Part shown: piece after piece, positions 1-11,189 of the stretch
Position numbering within the stretch: the stretch's first letter is position 1
How the letters are laid out: each line of letters opens with the position of its first letter
From: Branchiostoma floridae
Taxonomy: Eukaryota > Chordata > Leptocardii > Amphioxiformes > Branchiostomatidae
DNA: 54,001 bases
Reading direction: 5' to 3'
Assembly (NCBI RefSeq): GCF_000003815.2
Contig: NC_049984.1
Span: 15,879,425 to 15,933,425, forward strand
Made by a program: the position numbers and the translations under genes
The notes under the pieces: model-generated
The model's input: only the letters and a program-made list of their open reading frames with translations
Told to the model about the DNA's origin: nothing
Databases searched by the model: none

Positions 1-2518
1 TGGTAATATAAGATACCATAATGTTGTGTACATTGCAAAAGTATATGAAGTATGATATTTAATCTTGTACAATGCGACTCAACTGGTGCAAAAAACACCA
101 TTGACTGTAACCCAAAATGTGAACTTTTAAACCCAAATTTACTTATTTCTTAAAGAATAAGGTAAGATGACAATTATTGTGTGAAAGGACACCAGTGGGT
201 GCTGCATACATCGACCCTGTGTAAAAGCATAATAAAATGCCATGAATGTTCAGAACTCTGTGGAGTGATTCTATGTAGTACATATTACGGGGAAATAAGA
301 TAAAACAAGCTTTGCAGCCTTTACTTACCTTTTCATCACCCCTCAAAAAAGGTTTTTTTTTTTATTTTCATCGTTTATCGCGCAGCCGGCCATATCTGAG
401 GGTAGGTTTTGGCAACTTTGTGGAGCCATATCTCAGCAACCCTTCAAGATATTCGCTTCATCTAAAAAGCATTTTACTCCTCTTGGTTAGCTCTTTCAGA
501 AACAGTAAAAACAGTCATTGTATTGTGTTTTTGCCAAGGCACAGCATTTTGCCTTGCCGGGCTTGAAGTGCTGACCTACTTTTTCCTGACGATATCCCTA
601 ACACGCGGCAAGGCACAACTTTTTTTAAAAGATTTCTTGTTTCAATACTCACGTGGAACCGGTTTTAAGCCAAGTTGCATTCCACTAATGTAGTGATTAT
701 GGTTGTTATTGCAATTGAAGTCAAGATATTGGTGACAGTTCTGTTAAGTCCAGCTTGTGGCGTATTGCTTGTTTGTATACCTGGTCTAATATCTTAAAAT
801 AGGTTTCTGGTTCACTCGTTGAAGTATATCTCGTGTAACTTTAAATACCACTTCATTGGTACTTTATCGATATGCGAAACTTAACTATTTGACAATATAC
901 GCATGACTATAATAATCAAATACTAGAATAGTTTAATAAACTTTAGCATAATTACCGAAGTCATAAGGCCACAGTAAGTGAATTTTATTGATGACATCCG
1001 CGCGCTCATTAATTTTCGCCTGATTTCAGAAAGAAAAAAATTTTTTTTCTTCCTTGGAGATGGTCAACATGACAAGAAAGTACCAAAATGGGACAGTATG
1101 TTGTGTTTTAGCCTAATGATTGTACTTGTAGAAGTCACACTAGCGAGGTAGCAATTACTGTAGATATAGAAGTGAAACCAGCTGAATAGCTGTAAAAGTG
1201 GCACCACTACGGAAGTCATGAGTGTAGTTGGCAACTTGGTAAGTAATACCAGTCTACCACAATAGTGTCACTTTAACAACACTAGTTCACTTCTTGAAAT
1301 ACAGGAATGAATGATTTGTTGTCAGTGCTACCATGCTTTGTCACTTAAACTCTTGTTACGACGTTTATCGTGTCTATTTTGAAAATTTAGCCATCTTGTT
1401 TTTTTCCCTTCGTGAAACGAAGGGTTTGTGGTCAGTGTTGTTTTGATGTCAGGTGGTCGTTTGTCAGCTTGATAACTAGGGAACGCGTGGATGGATGGTT
1501 TTGATATTTGGTATGTGGGTAGGATTAGACATGACGAAGGAATGGCAGGAATTGCGTTACGGAAGGGCGCTCTAGCGGCGTGTTATGGTACTGCAGCGGA
1601 ACTTCCGGTTTGGCTATTTTTTGTTTGGGACTTGTTTGGGTGATGATTTTTAACTGGTAGGTAGCTGTGTAAAAGCATAGTAAGGTGTGTAAGTTTTGGT
1701 CACCTAGGGGTTTCGCAGGGGCGTTGAAAGTAATTCTTGTTTTAGGTTTTGAGAAGGAATAGTGCTAGAAGGGGTTGATGGATGTTAATGACTGTAGGTA
1801 TGCTGACAGCTTACGTAATGATGTACATAATTGTATGCTTGTTATGCAAATTAGGTAGTAATTTGCATAATACAATAGGTATGTGTAAAAACATTCGACA
1901 CTCTGTGTCTGTGAACAAAACAGCTCCTTCACGCCAAGACAGATTGATCTGATATTTGGTATGTGGGTAGCTCTTGAAACGGAGAAGAAACGTACGAGGC
2001 GTTTTTTTTTTTGTTTAGTGGCTTTTGACGGTTTTGCAGGGGATGTTTGTACTTGAAAAATAGTGTATAGTGTGCTAAGTGTGGCAATTACGCAATAGTG
2101 GTTTATATTTAGGAGTTACGTCATTCTGCGTGGGCTGCAGCTAGTTGTGCATGGGCTCCCCACAGGAAGTTACCCCAAAGGTCATAGTTGCGCAATAGAG
2201 GACAGCACGACTTATATATACCAGACGATTACAAGACAATGGTACTATAGGGACAGTACATTATACATGATGGGGTGTAAATGTTTCCTATAAGATTTGA
2301 TAATCTGTAGATTAAGGGCAATGAATAAGGGCAATGGTGATATTGTTTACAGGGCCCTATATTATACGTTTTAAAAGGGTTTGTACGTGTAACAGTTACT
2401 ACCGGTACAATACATTGTTGAACAAAGCCAGGGTTTGTTTTTCACAGTAACTTTTAGTCATTGATGAGATTGTTTACAGGGATTGTACATTAGACATATA
2501 GGATGCACAATGTAGTGG
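1..2518. other. No gene recognised; dispersed-repeat DNA
   Basis: No reading frame or exon with matching splice sites could be supported here. The stretch lies downstream of the type II membrane protein gene (minus strand), so it should be intron or later exons of that gene, but none was identified. Around 1,490-2,060 it holds two copies of a phrase of the type 'gatatttggtatgtgggtag', also present near 11,250 and 11,530, so this is an interspersed repeat family. Between 2,230 and 2,515 three diverged copies of a roughly 120-bp unit occur (near 2,240, 2,340 and 2,465). Confidence 0.5.
1420..2060 (+). repeat. Interspersed repeat, copy 1 (the 'atttggtatgtgggtag' family)
   Basis: Shared phrases with 11,190-11,620 in the same order: a 'gatatttggtatgtgggtag' block, then 'ggtactgcagc', then a second 'atttggtatgtgggtag' block, with AT-rich 'aattatgcaaatta'-like sequence nearby. 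The copies are strongly diverged and no coding potential is visible. The class of element cannot be told from the sequence alone. Confidence 0.45.
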
Positions 2519-2618
2519 NNNNNNNNNNNNNNNNNNNNNNNNNNNNNNNNNNNNNNNNNNNNNNNNNNNNNNNNNNNNNNNNNNNNNNNNNNNNNNNNNN
2601 NNNNNNNNNNNNNNNNNN
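2519..2618. other. Assembly gap (100 N)
   Basis: Exactly 100 N, the usual placeholder for a gap of unknown size. It lies beside the left edge of the mini-exon array, where tandem repeats probably broke the assembly. Confidence 0.95.
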
Positions 2619-2631
2619 GATGTGTCTGTAC

Positions 2632-2658
2632 TAGCAGAGCTGGTAACAACGGCAGGTT
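2632..2658 (-). CDS. Possible decayed 27-nt mini-exon of the stalk
   Basis: On the minus strand an intact acceptor (aagttacag) and a GT donor flank 27 nt that align with the mini-exon unit but lack its middle part. In phase 1 it would read EPAVVTSSA. The length keeps the frame. It is older and more diverged than the array units, and the gap at 2519-2618 follows it. A second relative near 2,788-2,815 has lost its acceptor AG and is probably dead. Confidence 0.35.
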
Positions 2659-4014
2659 CTGTAACTTCAAATGTAGTTCATATCAAAGGTGTGTGTGCGT
2701 GGCTGTGTTTCTGTGTGAATAGATGTTTGCAATCTATGCATGTCTTGTTTGTTTCTGTGTGGATCTGAGCTTGTGCAAATAATGTATATCACTAGCAGAG
2801 CTTTCCAATTTTATCAACTTTAAATACAGCCCATATCAAAGCTTCACGTGTGCCTTGGGCCGTGTGTTTTTGTCTCTTTCAATGTGTCTGTGTGCAATGT
2901 TTGCTAAATGCCAATGAAATATAGTTACCAGCAGTGCTGCAAGGAGTGGAGGTGTTGGCACCGTCAAAGCTGGAAACTTCACCAGGTACTGTAACAATAA
3001 ATGGAGCCCATATTAGAGGTGCCTGTCTCTGTGTGTGTGTGCGTGTGAATATGTTTGTGTGTCCGTCTCTTTCAATGTGTATGTATTTGTGTGCAGTGTT
3101 TGCTAAATGTCAAGGAAAATATAGTTACCAGCAGTGCTGCGGAGAGTGGAGGCGTTGGCACCGACAAAGCTGGAAACTTCACCAGGTACTGTAACAATAA
3201 ATGGAGCCCATATTAGAGGTGCCTGTCTCTGCGTGTGTGTGCGTGTGAATATGTCTGTGTGTCCCTCTCTTTCAAGGTGTCTGTGTTTGTGTGTAATGTT
3301 TGCTAAATGTCAAGGAAAATATAGTTACCATCATTGCTGCGGAGAGTGGAGGTGTTGGCACCGACAAAGCTGGAAACTTCACCAGGTACTGTAACAATAA
3401 ATGGAGCCCATATTAGAGGTGCCTGTCTCTGCGTGTGTGTGCGTGTGAATATGTCTGTGTGTCCCTCTCTTTCAAGGTGTCTGTGTTTGTGTGTAATGTT
3501 TGCTAAATGTCAAGGAAAATATAGTTACCATCATTGCTGCGGCGAGTGGAGGTGTTGGCACAGGCAGAGCTGGAAACTTCACCAGGTACTGTAACAATAA
3601 ATGGAGCCCATATTAGAGGTGCCTGTCTCTGTGTGTGTGTGCGTGTGAATATGTTTGTGTGTCGTCTCTTTCATGTGTATGTATTTGTGTGCAGTGTTTG
3701 CTAAATGTCAAGGAAAATATAGTTACCATCAGTGCTGCGGCGAGTGGAGGCGTTGGCACAGGCAGAGCTGGAAACTTCATCAGGTACTGTAACAATAAAT
3801 GGAGTCCGTATTAGAGGTGCATGTGTGTGTGTGTGTGTGTGTGTGTATTTGTGGCCCTCTCTTTCAATGTGTCTGTGTTTGTGTGCAATGTTTGCTAAAT
3901 GCCAATGAAATATTGTTACCAGCAGTGCTGTGAAGAGCGGAGGTGTTGGCACCGGCAAAGCTGGAAACTTCACCAGGTACTGTAACAATAAATGGAGTCC
4001 GTATTAGAGGTGCC

Positions 4015-4083
<69 letters not shown>

Positions 4084-4444
4084 TTGTGGCCCTCTCTTTC
4101 AATGTGTCTGTGTTTGTGTGCAGTGTTTGCTAAATGTCAAGGAAAATATAGTTACCATCATTGCTGCGGCGAGTGGAGGTGTTGGCACCGTCAAAGCTGG
4201 AAACTTCACCAGGTACTGTAACAATAAATGGAGCCCATATTAGAGGTGCATGTGTGTGTGTGCGTGTGAATATGTTTGTGTGTCCCTCTCTTTCAATGTG
4301 TCTGTGTTTGTGTGTAATGTTTGCTAAATGTCAAGGAAAATATAGTTACCATCATTGCTGCGGCGAGTGGAGGCGTAGGCACAGGCAAAGCTGGAAACTT
4401 CACCAGGTACTGTAACAATAAATGGAGCCCATATTAGAGGTGCA

Positions 4445-4478
<34 letters not shown>

Positions 4479-4848
4479 TGTGTGTATTTCCGTGTGTATT
4501 TGTGGCCCTCTTTTTCAAGGTGTTCTTTTTTGTCCCAGGGTTGGCTATATTGCCAAGGAAAATATTTTTAACCACCGTGCCTCCGNNNNNNNNNNNNNNN
4601 NNNNNNNNNNNNNNNNNNNNNNNNNNNNNNNNNNNNNNNNNNNNNNNNNNNNNNNNNNNNNNNNNNNNNNNNNNNNNNNNNNNNNCTCTCTTTCATGTGT
4701 CTGTGTTTGTGTGTAAAATAATGCTTGCTAAATGTCAAGGAAAATATAGTTACCAGCAGTGCTGCGGAGAGTGGACGTGTTGGCACAGGCAGAGCTGGAA
4801 ACATCATCAGGTACTGTAACAAGAAATGAAGTCCGTATTAGAGGTGCC

Positions 4849-4912
<64 letters not shown>

Positions 4913-7159
4913 TGGCCCTCTCTTTCAAGGTGTCTGTGTTTGTGTGCAATGTTTGCTAAATGTCAAGGAAAATATAGTTACCAGCAGTGCTGCGGAGAGT
5001 GGAGGTGTTGGCACAGGCAGAGGTGGAACGTTCACCAGGTACTGTAACAATAAATGGAGACCGTATTATATTAGAGGTGTTCGTGTGTTTATGGGTTCAT
5101 GTTTCTGTGTCTGTTCAAGTACATGTTTAATGTAAACAGCATCGTATGTACTAGTGCCAGTTAAGTATGTGTAAGTATCAAGACAAATATACACACTTAC
5201 CATAGGTGCCGTGAAAAATGAAGCGAGGTGCATTAGTAGCAGAGCTAATGATGGTTACCGGTGGTATTGTAACATTGAACGTAGTCCGGTTGTCGGAGCC
5301 ATGGGTATGATTGTGCTGAAGGAAGACAGACAATTTCGAAGTATAAATGATCCTGATTTCACTGAGCGACACAAAACCCAACCCTACACATCTCTGTTCA
5401 TGACTGGTCTTCCTAACTACATACAGTGTCAGCTAATATGTCAGATTCGAATATGAGAAAACTGCAGATAATACAAAATAGAGCGTGTAGACTGTTATTA
5501 AAATGTACACCAGACACATCTGTTAGGCGGATGCATCTTATGTTCTTCAAAATTCCCACTAGCCACGAACCACAAAATGTGTACAATTCGAATATTCCTT
5601 CATACCAGTTAATTCATCCCATGTGCAAAATACTAGATTTTCTGTATCCAACAACTTCAGACTACAGTTGAAATGGATTTAAGTTGTGCTGAAATAACAT
5701 GACTGCATGATTGTTAATCATTCAAGATCGTACGTCTCACCATTTGCATGCCGTACTGCTGTGCATTATATATATGGAACAGCCCGGCGAGAATTCCTAC
5801 CAGACCAACAGTGGCAATAATGCAGAAACACCGCTTCATAGACCAGGAGTCTGTAGATCCAAATCAGTAAGAGAACAGGAACAGTGGTCAGAGACGAAAA
5901 AGAAAGGATCATATAGTAGATCTTGCTCATTGTCTATGCCTTGGCAAACGTACAGGTAACACCATTGCCGCATTATTCTTATTATGTTATAAATAGATTT
6001 TTTTTAAAGCACAAAAAGTAAAAGTTATTCACCTGTATCTGTATCATAAAATAAAAGTGTGCAAACCAGATGGTTTGATTGTTATAGGTGTTACTGATGC
6101 GTTAGTTAGACTGAATAGACAATAAGATATTTTACATGTCTCTCCCAAACACTAAAGAAATGAGCCTAATAACAGAGCTTTCAGTTAAGTTATTATTTCT
6201 AAACATTTACATTTGAGGAGAAAGGGAAGTCAAGACTTGTGAAAAAATTAGCAATAAAAACAGCATTAAAAATAGCATTAACATAGATCTAGCCAGTGCT
6301 GACACCACATGTCATCAATTACAAAGCGCAAAACGGAAACGATAACAGAAAATATCGAATAAAAACTTCACAGGCCATCATAAATCATACTGAACGTAGT
6401 CTCACCTTTTTCTGCCTGTTGACGACCGCTTGTTACATACATCGGATTTGCACGAAGACCGTCCTGAGGATTCCGAAGATTATGTACCCCAGCGTTGCCT
6501 CTAGGTGTGTTAGGGGGGATCCGGGGACCATTGTCATCGCGAAAAGCCCTATTATCTCCTGCCTGTTGACGACTGCTTGAAGCGTACATCGGATTTGCGC
6601 GAAGACCGTCAGGAGGATTATAAAGATGATGTACCCCGGCGTTATCTTCATCGCGAAAAGCCCTATTATCTCCTGCCTGTTGGCGACTGCTTGAAGCGTA
6701 CATCGGATTTGCGCGAAGACCGTCAGGAGGATTATGAAGATGATGTACCCCGGCGTTACCTTTAGGTATGTTTGGGGGAATCTGGAGGCCATTGTCATCT
6801 CGGACATCCCTAGTGTCCTCTAAAGGGTGATTCTCGGCAAACGTACTTTTTTGCAACTCAGCCAAAGGTTCGTCAGACACGTTTGGATCAGTTATTGTAC
6901 TCTGAAGAGGTCCTGAATCTCCTAAAGGTGTTGCTTTACGGTTTGTTTCGTCCGTATACGTGTATGTAACAGAATACGGTTCTATGTCGTCAAACACGTA
7001 AAAATGGCTGGTCTCCTTTTCAGCATTCTGTTTATATGTTTTACAAGCTCCGGCGGTTTGGTCGTTCAAAGTTGTGTTTGGTGCCACGACTTCGGATTCG
7101 TGTTCTTTATCCATGTCTTGATTACTTGTTTCTGTGTGACGCAATGACTCTAGACGCAT
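2632..7159 (-). CDS. Type II membrane protein with NPMY tail repeats and a tandem mini-exon stalk (3' end outside the window)
   Basis: Gene model built from splice phases. Exon 1 (6406-7198) encodes a long hydrophilic tail and ends in phase 1. Exon 2 (5741-5850) completes that codon and encodes one hydrophobic segment with basic residues before it. Exon 3 (5201-5315) starts in phase 0 and ends in phase 1. Ten 60-nt mini-exons (2929-5041) follow in phase 1-1, then a possible decayed 27-nt exon (2632-2658). There is no signal peptide, so a type II topology is inferred: about 251 cytoplasmic residues, one anchor, then a Ser/Thr-rich stalk of at least 240 residues with many N-glycosylation sequons. 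The C-terminal domain would lie left of the window. In lancelets such tails often carry lectin-like or fibrinogen-like heads, but nothing here shows which. The start is taken at the Met codon 7157-7159; an upstream coding exon joined at 7198 is also possible. Confidence 0.7.
4020..4082. repeat. TG/CA microsatellite inside the mini-exon array
   Basis: About 30 uninterrupted TG dinucleotides, the longest of the set. Shorter runs lie near 3,825, 4,246, 4,446 and 4,853. On the transcribed (minus) strand these are CA repeats about 30-100 nt upstream of the mini-exon acceptors. Confidence 0.9.
4586..4685. other. Assembly gap (100 N) inside the mini-exon array
   Basis: Exactly 100 N. A diverged mini-exon unit (donor side visible at 4,570-4,585) runs into it. 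The true number of units is therefore uncertain. Confidence 0.95.
5201..5315 (-). CDS. Exon 3 of the type II membrane protein gene (start of stalk)
   Basis: 115 nt between a strong acceptor (cttccttcag) and a consensus donor (GTAAGT). It begins in phase 0, matching the end of the membrane exon, and ends in phase 1, matching the mini-exons. The 38 residues begin HNHTHGSDNRTTFNVTIPP and include three N-glycosylation sequons (NHT, NRT, NVT). Its last 66 nt align with the 60-nt mini-exon unit, but at the position of the mini-exon acceptor it has ACAA instead of ACAG, so splicing uses the site 49 nt upstream. It looks like the parent of the array. Confidence 0.78.
5420..5560 (+). mobile_element. 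Fragment of a LINE reverse transcriptase C-terminus
   Basis: The plus strand reads MRKLQIIQNRACRLLLKC followed by a TSVRRMH-like stretch. This matches the conserved 'LQ-x-IQNRACR-x-IL' region near the C-terminus of Jockey/CR1-type LINE proteins. Nothing recognisable follows, so it is a short degenerate piece in intron 2 of the type II gene, antisense to it. Clade is not resolvable. Confidence 0.5.
5741..5850 (-). CDS. Exon 2 of the type II membrane protein gene (membrane anchor)
   Basis: 110 nt with acceptor tctacag and donor ATG/GTGAGA. It supplies two bases of the codon begun by exon 1 (GAC, Asp), then 36 residues including KRCFCIIATVGLVGILAGLF, a single hydrophobic span of about 18-20 residues after basic and cysteine residues, as in type II signal anchors. 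It ends in phase 0, as exon 3 requires. The cysteines just inside the membrane could be acylated, which is inference. Confidence 0.8.
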
Positions 7160-7198
7160 ACCAGTCGATAACAATTCATTGTCCCCAAAAAAACGGAC
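6406..7198 (-). CDS. Exon 1 of the type II membrane protein gene (cytoplasmic tail with NPMY repeats)
   Basis: Open for its whole length between a polypyrimidine acceptor at 7199-7204 (ttttcag) and a consensus donor at 6401-6405 (GTGAG), ending in phase 1. The first Met in frame is at 7157-7159, giving 251 complete codons. The middle has a Tyr-rich block (FYVFDDIEPYSVTYTYTD). The C-terminal half holds three repeats of about 35-50 residues with the core NPPDGLRANPMYASS; the third has NPQ and NPMYVTS. NPxY is a known PTB-domain and clathrin-adaptor motif, so endocytic sorting or phospho-tyrosine signalling is plausible. The repeats are also evident at the DNA level (6,440-6,790), with the middle unit missing its Pro-rich linker. 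Confidence 0.8.
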
Positions 7199-8495
7199 CT
7201 GAAAAAAATCATTGGATCAGATTTTGGACCAAGTAGAAAATGACCAGCTACTTTTAATTATTCCCGGTTCAAGTACATAATAATTACGAAGAAAAGTCAT
7301 CACTGACAACATTTTAAAACGCCAGTGGGAATCGGATGCTCCGCCATACGATTCCTCTGTAGGAAATCAATATAGTTTTGAGTATCGCCCACTCATAACT
7401 TTTCACACAGACAATAGAGCTTAGTTCCGGACCTGATTCAATGGACCTAAATATTCCGTAACAGTAGGCTTTTAGTAATAATAATAATCTCAAAGGCTGT
7501 TGTATTTTCTTGGCAAATCGCTTCTTCAAGGGATCCGTTAATTACAAAAATTTCAACGCATCTTACGATATAGGAATTGTAACACTTTAGAATAGGACAA
7601 TGATACCTACTTGTGCATTTGGCAATTCTTTAACTAAAGATTACCTGGTATTCAAGTACTCAAGTGATTACTCAAGTAAATACTGCTTATAGATGTAAAA
7701 GTTAACTTAACGATCCTGTTAAAATTACGTTCCTTATCTGTAGCTTGTTGTGTGTTCCCACCTGACTGTATCGTCGAAGACATGTCCTTGCGAACATCAA
7801 ACAAGTAATTCTAGGAACTTAATCAATTATTCAATGAACGCTTTGTTAAAATTCATCAGTAAAATACATGTTTTCGTGTTGAAAAAATATTGGAGCATTT
7901 AAACGGCGCGCTACGTGAAGAATTAACATGACATAGCGTAAACGTATGTAAGCACTATGTCTTAAAAGGCCAATGTGAAGTTAGGATAAAATAAAACATT
8001 TATTTTTATGGGAACACAGTATTTCTGATCTTACGAGCCCTGTTGTATACGAACAGCACAAAAGATTTAGGCGATAAAAACAACTAGTAGACTAATTAGG
8101 AGAGAGATGAAGCTGTACGTAAAAATATGGCGCTATCAAACCGCTTGACTTATGAACATAAACTGTATCCTGCTTGGTTTTCATTTCTGTATATTTGTCT
8201 GCTGTTAAGTAGATATTCAATTAAAGCAAATCATGGTAAACATGCACATAAACGGGAATTTACACAAAGGTACAAATGTAAATCAGCAAAACTGACACAT
8301 TACAAATCAGACATACATCGTCAACGATGAAAGAAATCAACGAGATCCCCTCTTACAGTCATCACAAATGGGCAATGTGTAATCTGATATCACTTGCAAA
8401 TATGATTATGAAATGTTGCTAACAATTTCTGTTCCAAAAATCCATGTATCGTTTTCCAGCAACTAATAATATATAATAAACTAAATAAGAAAACC

Positions 8496-8720
8496 CTTTA
8501 CTTCGTGGGTAGTTTGGTGCTTCTGGAATCTTGTGGCGTTGGATCACGTTGATAGGGTTCGATCTTGTTGTCTTGAGCTCAATGTCTCTAGGGAGTCGCT
8601 TGACAGTCTGCGACACCCGTACTTTGTCGAAGGAAAGCCACGCCCGAAGCAAATTAAACAACAATCACACCTATTTCGGCCATATTACAGGTACGCATGC
8701 GCAATGGCTGGTACCATACA
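8496..8720 (-). promoter_or_regulatory. Possible promoter and 5' non-coding exon of the type II gene
   Basis: A near-palindromic ACGCATGCGCA at 8,693-8,703 matches the NRF-1 consensus, a common element of metazoan TATA-less promoters. The flank 8,520-8,700 is richer in GC and CpG than its surroundings. A GTAAAG donor-like site lies at 8,496-8,501 on the minus strand and could be spliced to the acceptor at 7,199. No transcript evidence; the match could be chance. Confidence 0.22.
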
Positions 8721-9855
8721 CGTTGTTGGGCATCCTAACCCACTCAACATTTACAGATTGACAAATACATCAATTTGCAGTATCAACAATACTTGTATTC
8801 TTGATCACGATGCGCTCCTATAAAATATCTGAAGAGAAAAATCCGATGTCGTCACATAGAGGTTAAAAAATCACGTGATACGGAAACTAGAAAGGCAACA
8901 TTTTCCCGAAACGCAGAATATTTTCACCGTAGCCTTTTTTGAGCTATCAAAAAGAAGTGCAATTAGACATCTGCTTTGGACATGGTCATTGTACAGTTGT
9001 ACTATACCATTAGAGTCACCCGCGCCTTTTGGTGTTGTGTGCGACAAAAAATAAATACATACAACAGGTTTTGCTATCGCAAACCTGTAAAAATGTATTT
9101 ACATACAACAGTTACTATCTAGCTAAGCTCTGATTGGCTACTGACAGATGTAAAAAAAAAGAACACACCGACAAAAACAATATTTTTCTTACGGGGGAAA
9201 CATAATATCAATGCATTATTAAAACCGAGCTAGCGCTCAAGCTTCATTCACATAAAATAGCTACAGGCACCAGAACCTAGTCTCATTACTGTGATGGTAT
9301 GAATGTGTATCAAAGGGCTTTAAAGTTACAAAAGCAGATTTTTTTAAGATTACAAGATTACTAAGTTTGGTAGCTTTAGCAAAAGCCGTTCAGGAGTTAT
9401 GCGACATGAAACCCTCCACAATTTGACACACACACATACACACACACATATATGTTACAATCTCTTTCCATGGCAAAAAAATAAACTGCCAGGTGATTGC
9501 CTCATCATTTTTTTTATCAAAATCAATCCAGTGTGTCTCACTGACATTCCCTACCATATTACCGCAACTAAGCATACTACTTTCATATAAGATACAATGA
9601 AAATGAATTGAATACCTTCTGGAGCGGCAGCAGCAATTTCCGACATATGCACACTTCAGGCATCCAGATATTCCAAAACTTTTTAAAAGATGCATTTGAA
9701 GACAACAAGGTCAAAACTTTTCGGTCCCTTAATAGACCTGGCGAGTGTGTCATGGTTGACTTTGGAGTTATCCGACGTCAAAGTTGGCGTAGGCTACTAC
9801 AGGCAATAAAAACTACATGTTTCCTCTATCAGGGAAAAAACATAACAAAGTATTA

Positions 9856-10017
9856 TTCGTTACACAACCTTCTTTAAATTCTTCCGTGAAAGTTTCGACG
9901 ACCATCCGTCGCCTTTATCAGTACACAGTGATGGCGTACATTCATTTTGTACTGATGAAAGTGACAGATAGTCGTCGAAACGTTTACGGAAGAATTAAAG
10001 GAAGGTTGTGTAACGAA
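9856..10017. mobile_element. Foldback element (162 bp inverted repeat)
   Basis: The left arm begins ttcgttacacaaccttc and the right arm ends with its near-perfect reverse complement. Arms of about 65 bp meet around a short centre, so the whole element can fold into one hairpin. This is typical of non-autonomous foldback/MITE elements. Both strands read through similarly, which is why similar open frames occur on each strand. Confidence 0.75.
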
Positions 10018-11189
10018 GATGACTCTGTTCAATTGATGTGCCAACCTGATGAAACTATTTACGGATAACAAGTATATGCCATAAGTTGTACGTTGTCACC
10101 GTTGCCATGAAACAAGAGGACTTGAAAGTGGGAAATGGAGTACTTGGGGAAGACAGAGGCTGGGTACCCAAGGAGAGCGTGGCTTTTTATACTCTATTTG
10201 TGTATAGAGGTGAGGTAAACGAACAAAAAGTACAGTAGTTTTCAGCAATGATTGTTGTCAACATCTGTTTGTGCATGTAACGTAATAGGGTCAGACTGTA
10301 CTCAAGAGCTAAAGGAAAGTTCTGGGAGGGGGCAGTATACTGGTACATGGTCAGGATGTCGCCCAGGTCCTCTACCTAGAAATCTACTAACAGGCAAAAC
10401 AAATATACAGCCTATTACCCAATTCCATTCCGCACAATGCCAATGGCTTGTTGGAAAATTATACAGGAAAAGTCTCCCCTACAGGAATGGACACTTCTAA
10501 CAGCGCCTCCAATCTGGTTGGGCCTGATTTTCATGACTATTGATAGCAGAAACCCGTTTGATATCACTGCAAAATCATTTGCCATACTTGAGGGGTCCAT
10601 CGTTGGCAGAGAAAAACCACAATTGGGGGCAGAGAAAACGATGCGAAACAACATTAAAAAGCCGAAGTAGAACGTCTGTTCGTAATAAGATCGATTAACC
10701 CTCAAACACCCGACCTTTTTTACGACTAAAATGACAGATTTGGAAACAAACGGACCCCCAAATGTTTTGTTCAGTCTATATCGGCGATCTTTGTATGTAC
10801 ATTGCTTTATCAATGTAAGAGGGACATTTTGATTTGTTCAGGTGTGAATAATTCCAATTATCATAATTTATGCAAAATATCAGAAGAACCCCATTATGCA
10901 CGAAACCTATTCTGTGTGTGTAACCCATGATATAAATTGCTCTTTCCAAATTTAAGGAGGAAGCCAATTATATAAATGGGTCTTTACAAGACTTACTGAC
11001 ACACTTTGGGTGAGTCATTGACTAGTATGAGCTACTTTTACTTTACAGAGAAAATTTTCAGAACGAAAAAACATTATGATATTTTTCGAACATCAAAGGT
11101 GTCAGTGACCGTGAAAGTTACTTGATGATAAAGATTAAAGAAGCATTGTTTGTTATCTCCATGAAAAAATGGTGATATAGTTTGGGGGG

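Larger units (their letters stand above)
2929..5041 (-). repeat. Tandem array of ten 60-nt phase 1-1 mini-exons in about 200-bp units
   Basis: Intact units at 2929-2988, 3129-3188, 3329-3388, 3529-3588, 3727-3786, 3920-3979, 4156-4215, 4350-4409, 4754-4813 and 4982-5041, all on the minus strand. Every one is exactly 60 nt, preceded by a ttgttacag-type acceptor and followed by a GTAAC donor. Read in phase 1, all ten are open and give 20 residues such as VPGEVSSFVGANASTLRSTA. Nine of ten keep an N-glycosylation sequon (NAS or NTS); the unit at 4350 has YAS instead. Five units contain a Cys in the SxACA motif, and the 2929 unit has one elsewhere. Unit starts are 193-236 bp apart, and most of the length variation comes from CA microsatellites in the introns. 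A diverged eleventh unit enters the gap at 4586. Exon status is inferred from splice sites and phase; no transcript was available. Confidence 0.75.

Noticed and set aside
143-346. Minus-strand candidate exons near the left edge (acceptor acacag, donor gtaagt) as the end of the type II gene
   Set aside because: The frames give short, featureless peptides and the acceptor and donor do not define one coherent exon.
2934-5047. Plus-strand open frames with CVCVCV runs across the array
   Set aside because: They read the TG microsatellites and the antisense of the mini-exons; splice sites and phase fit only the minus strand.
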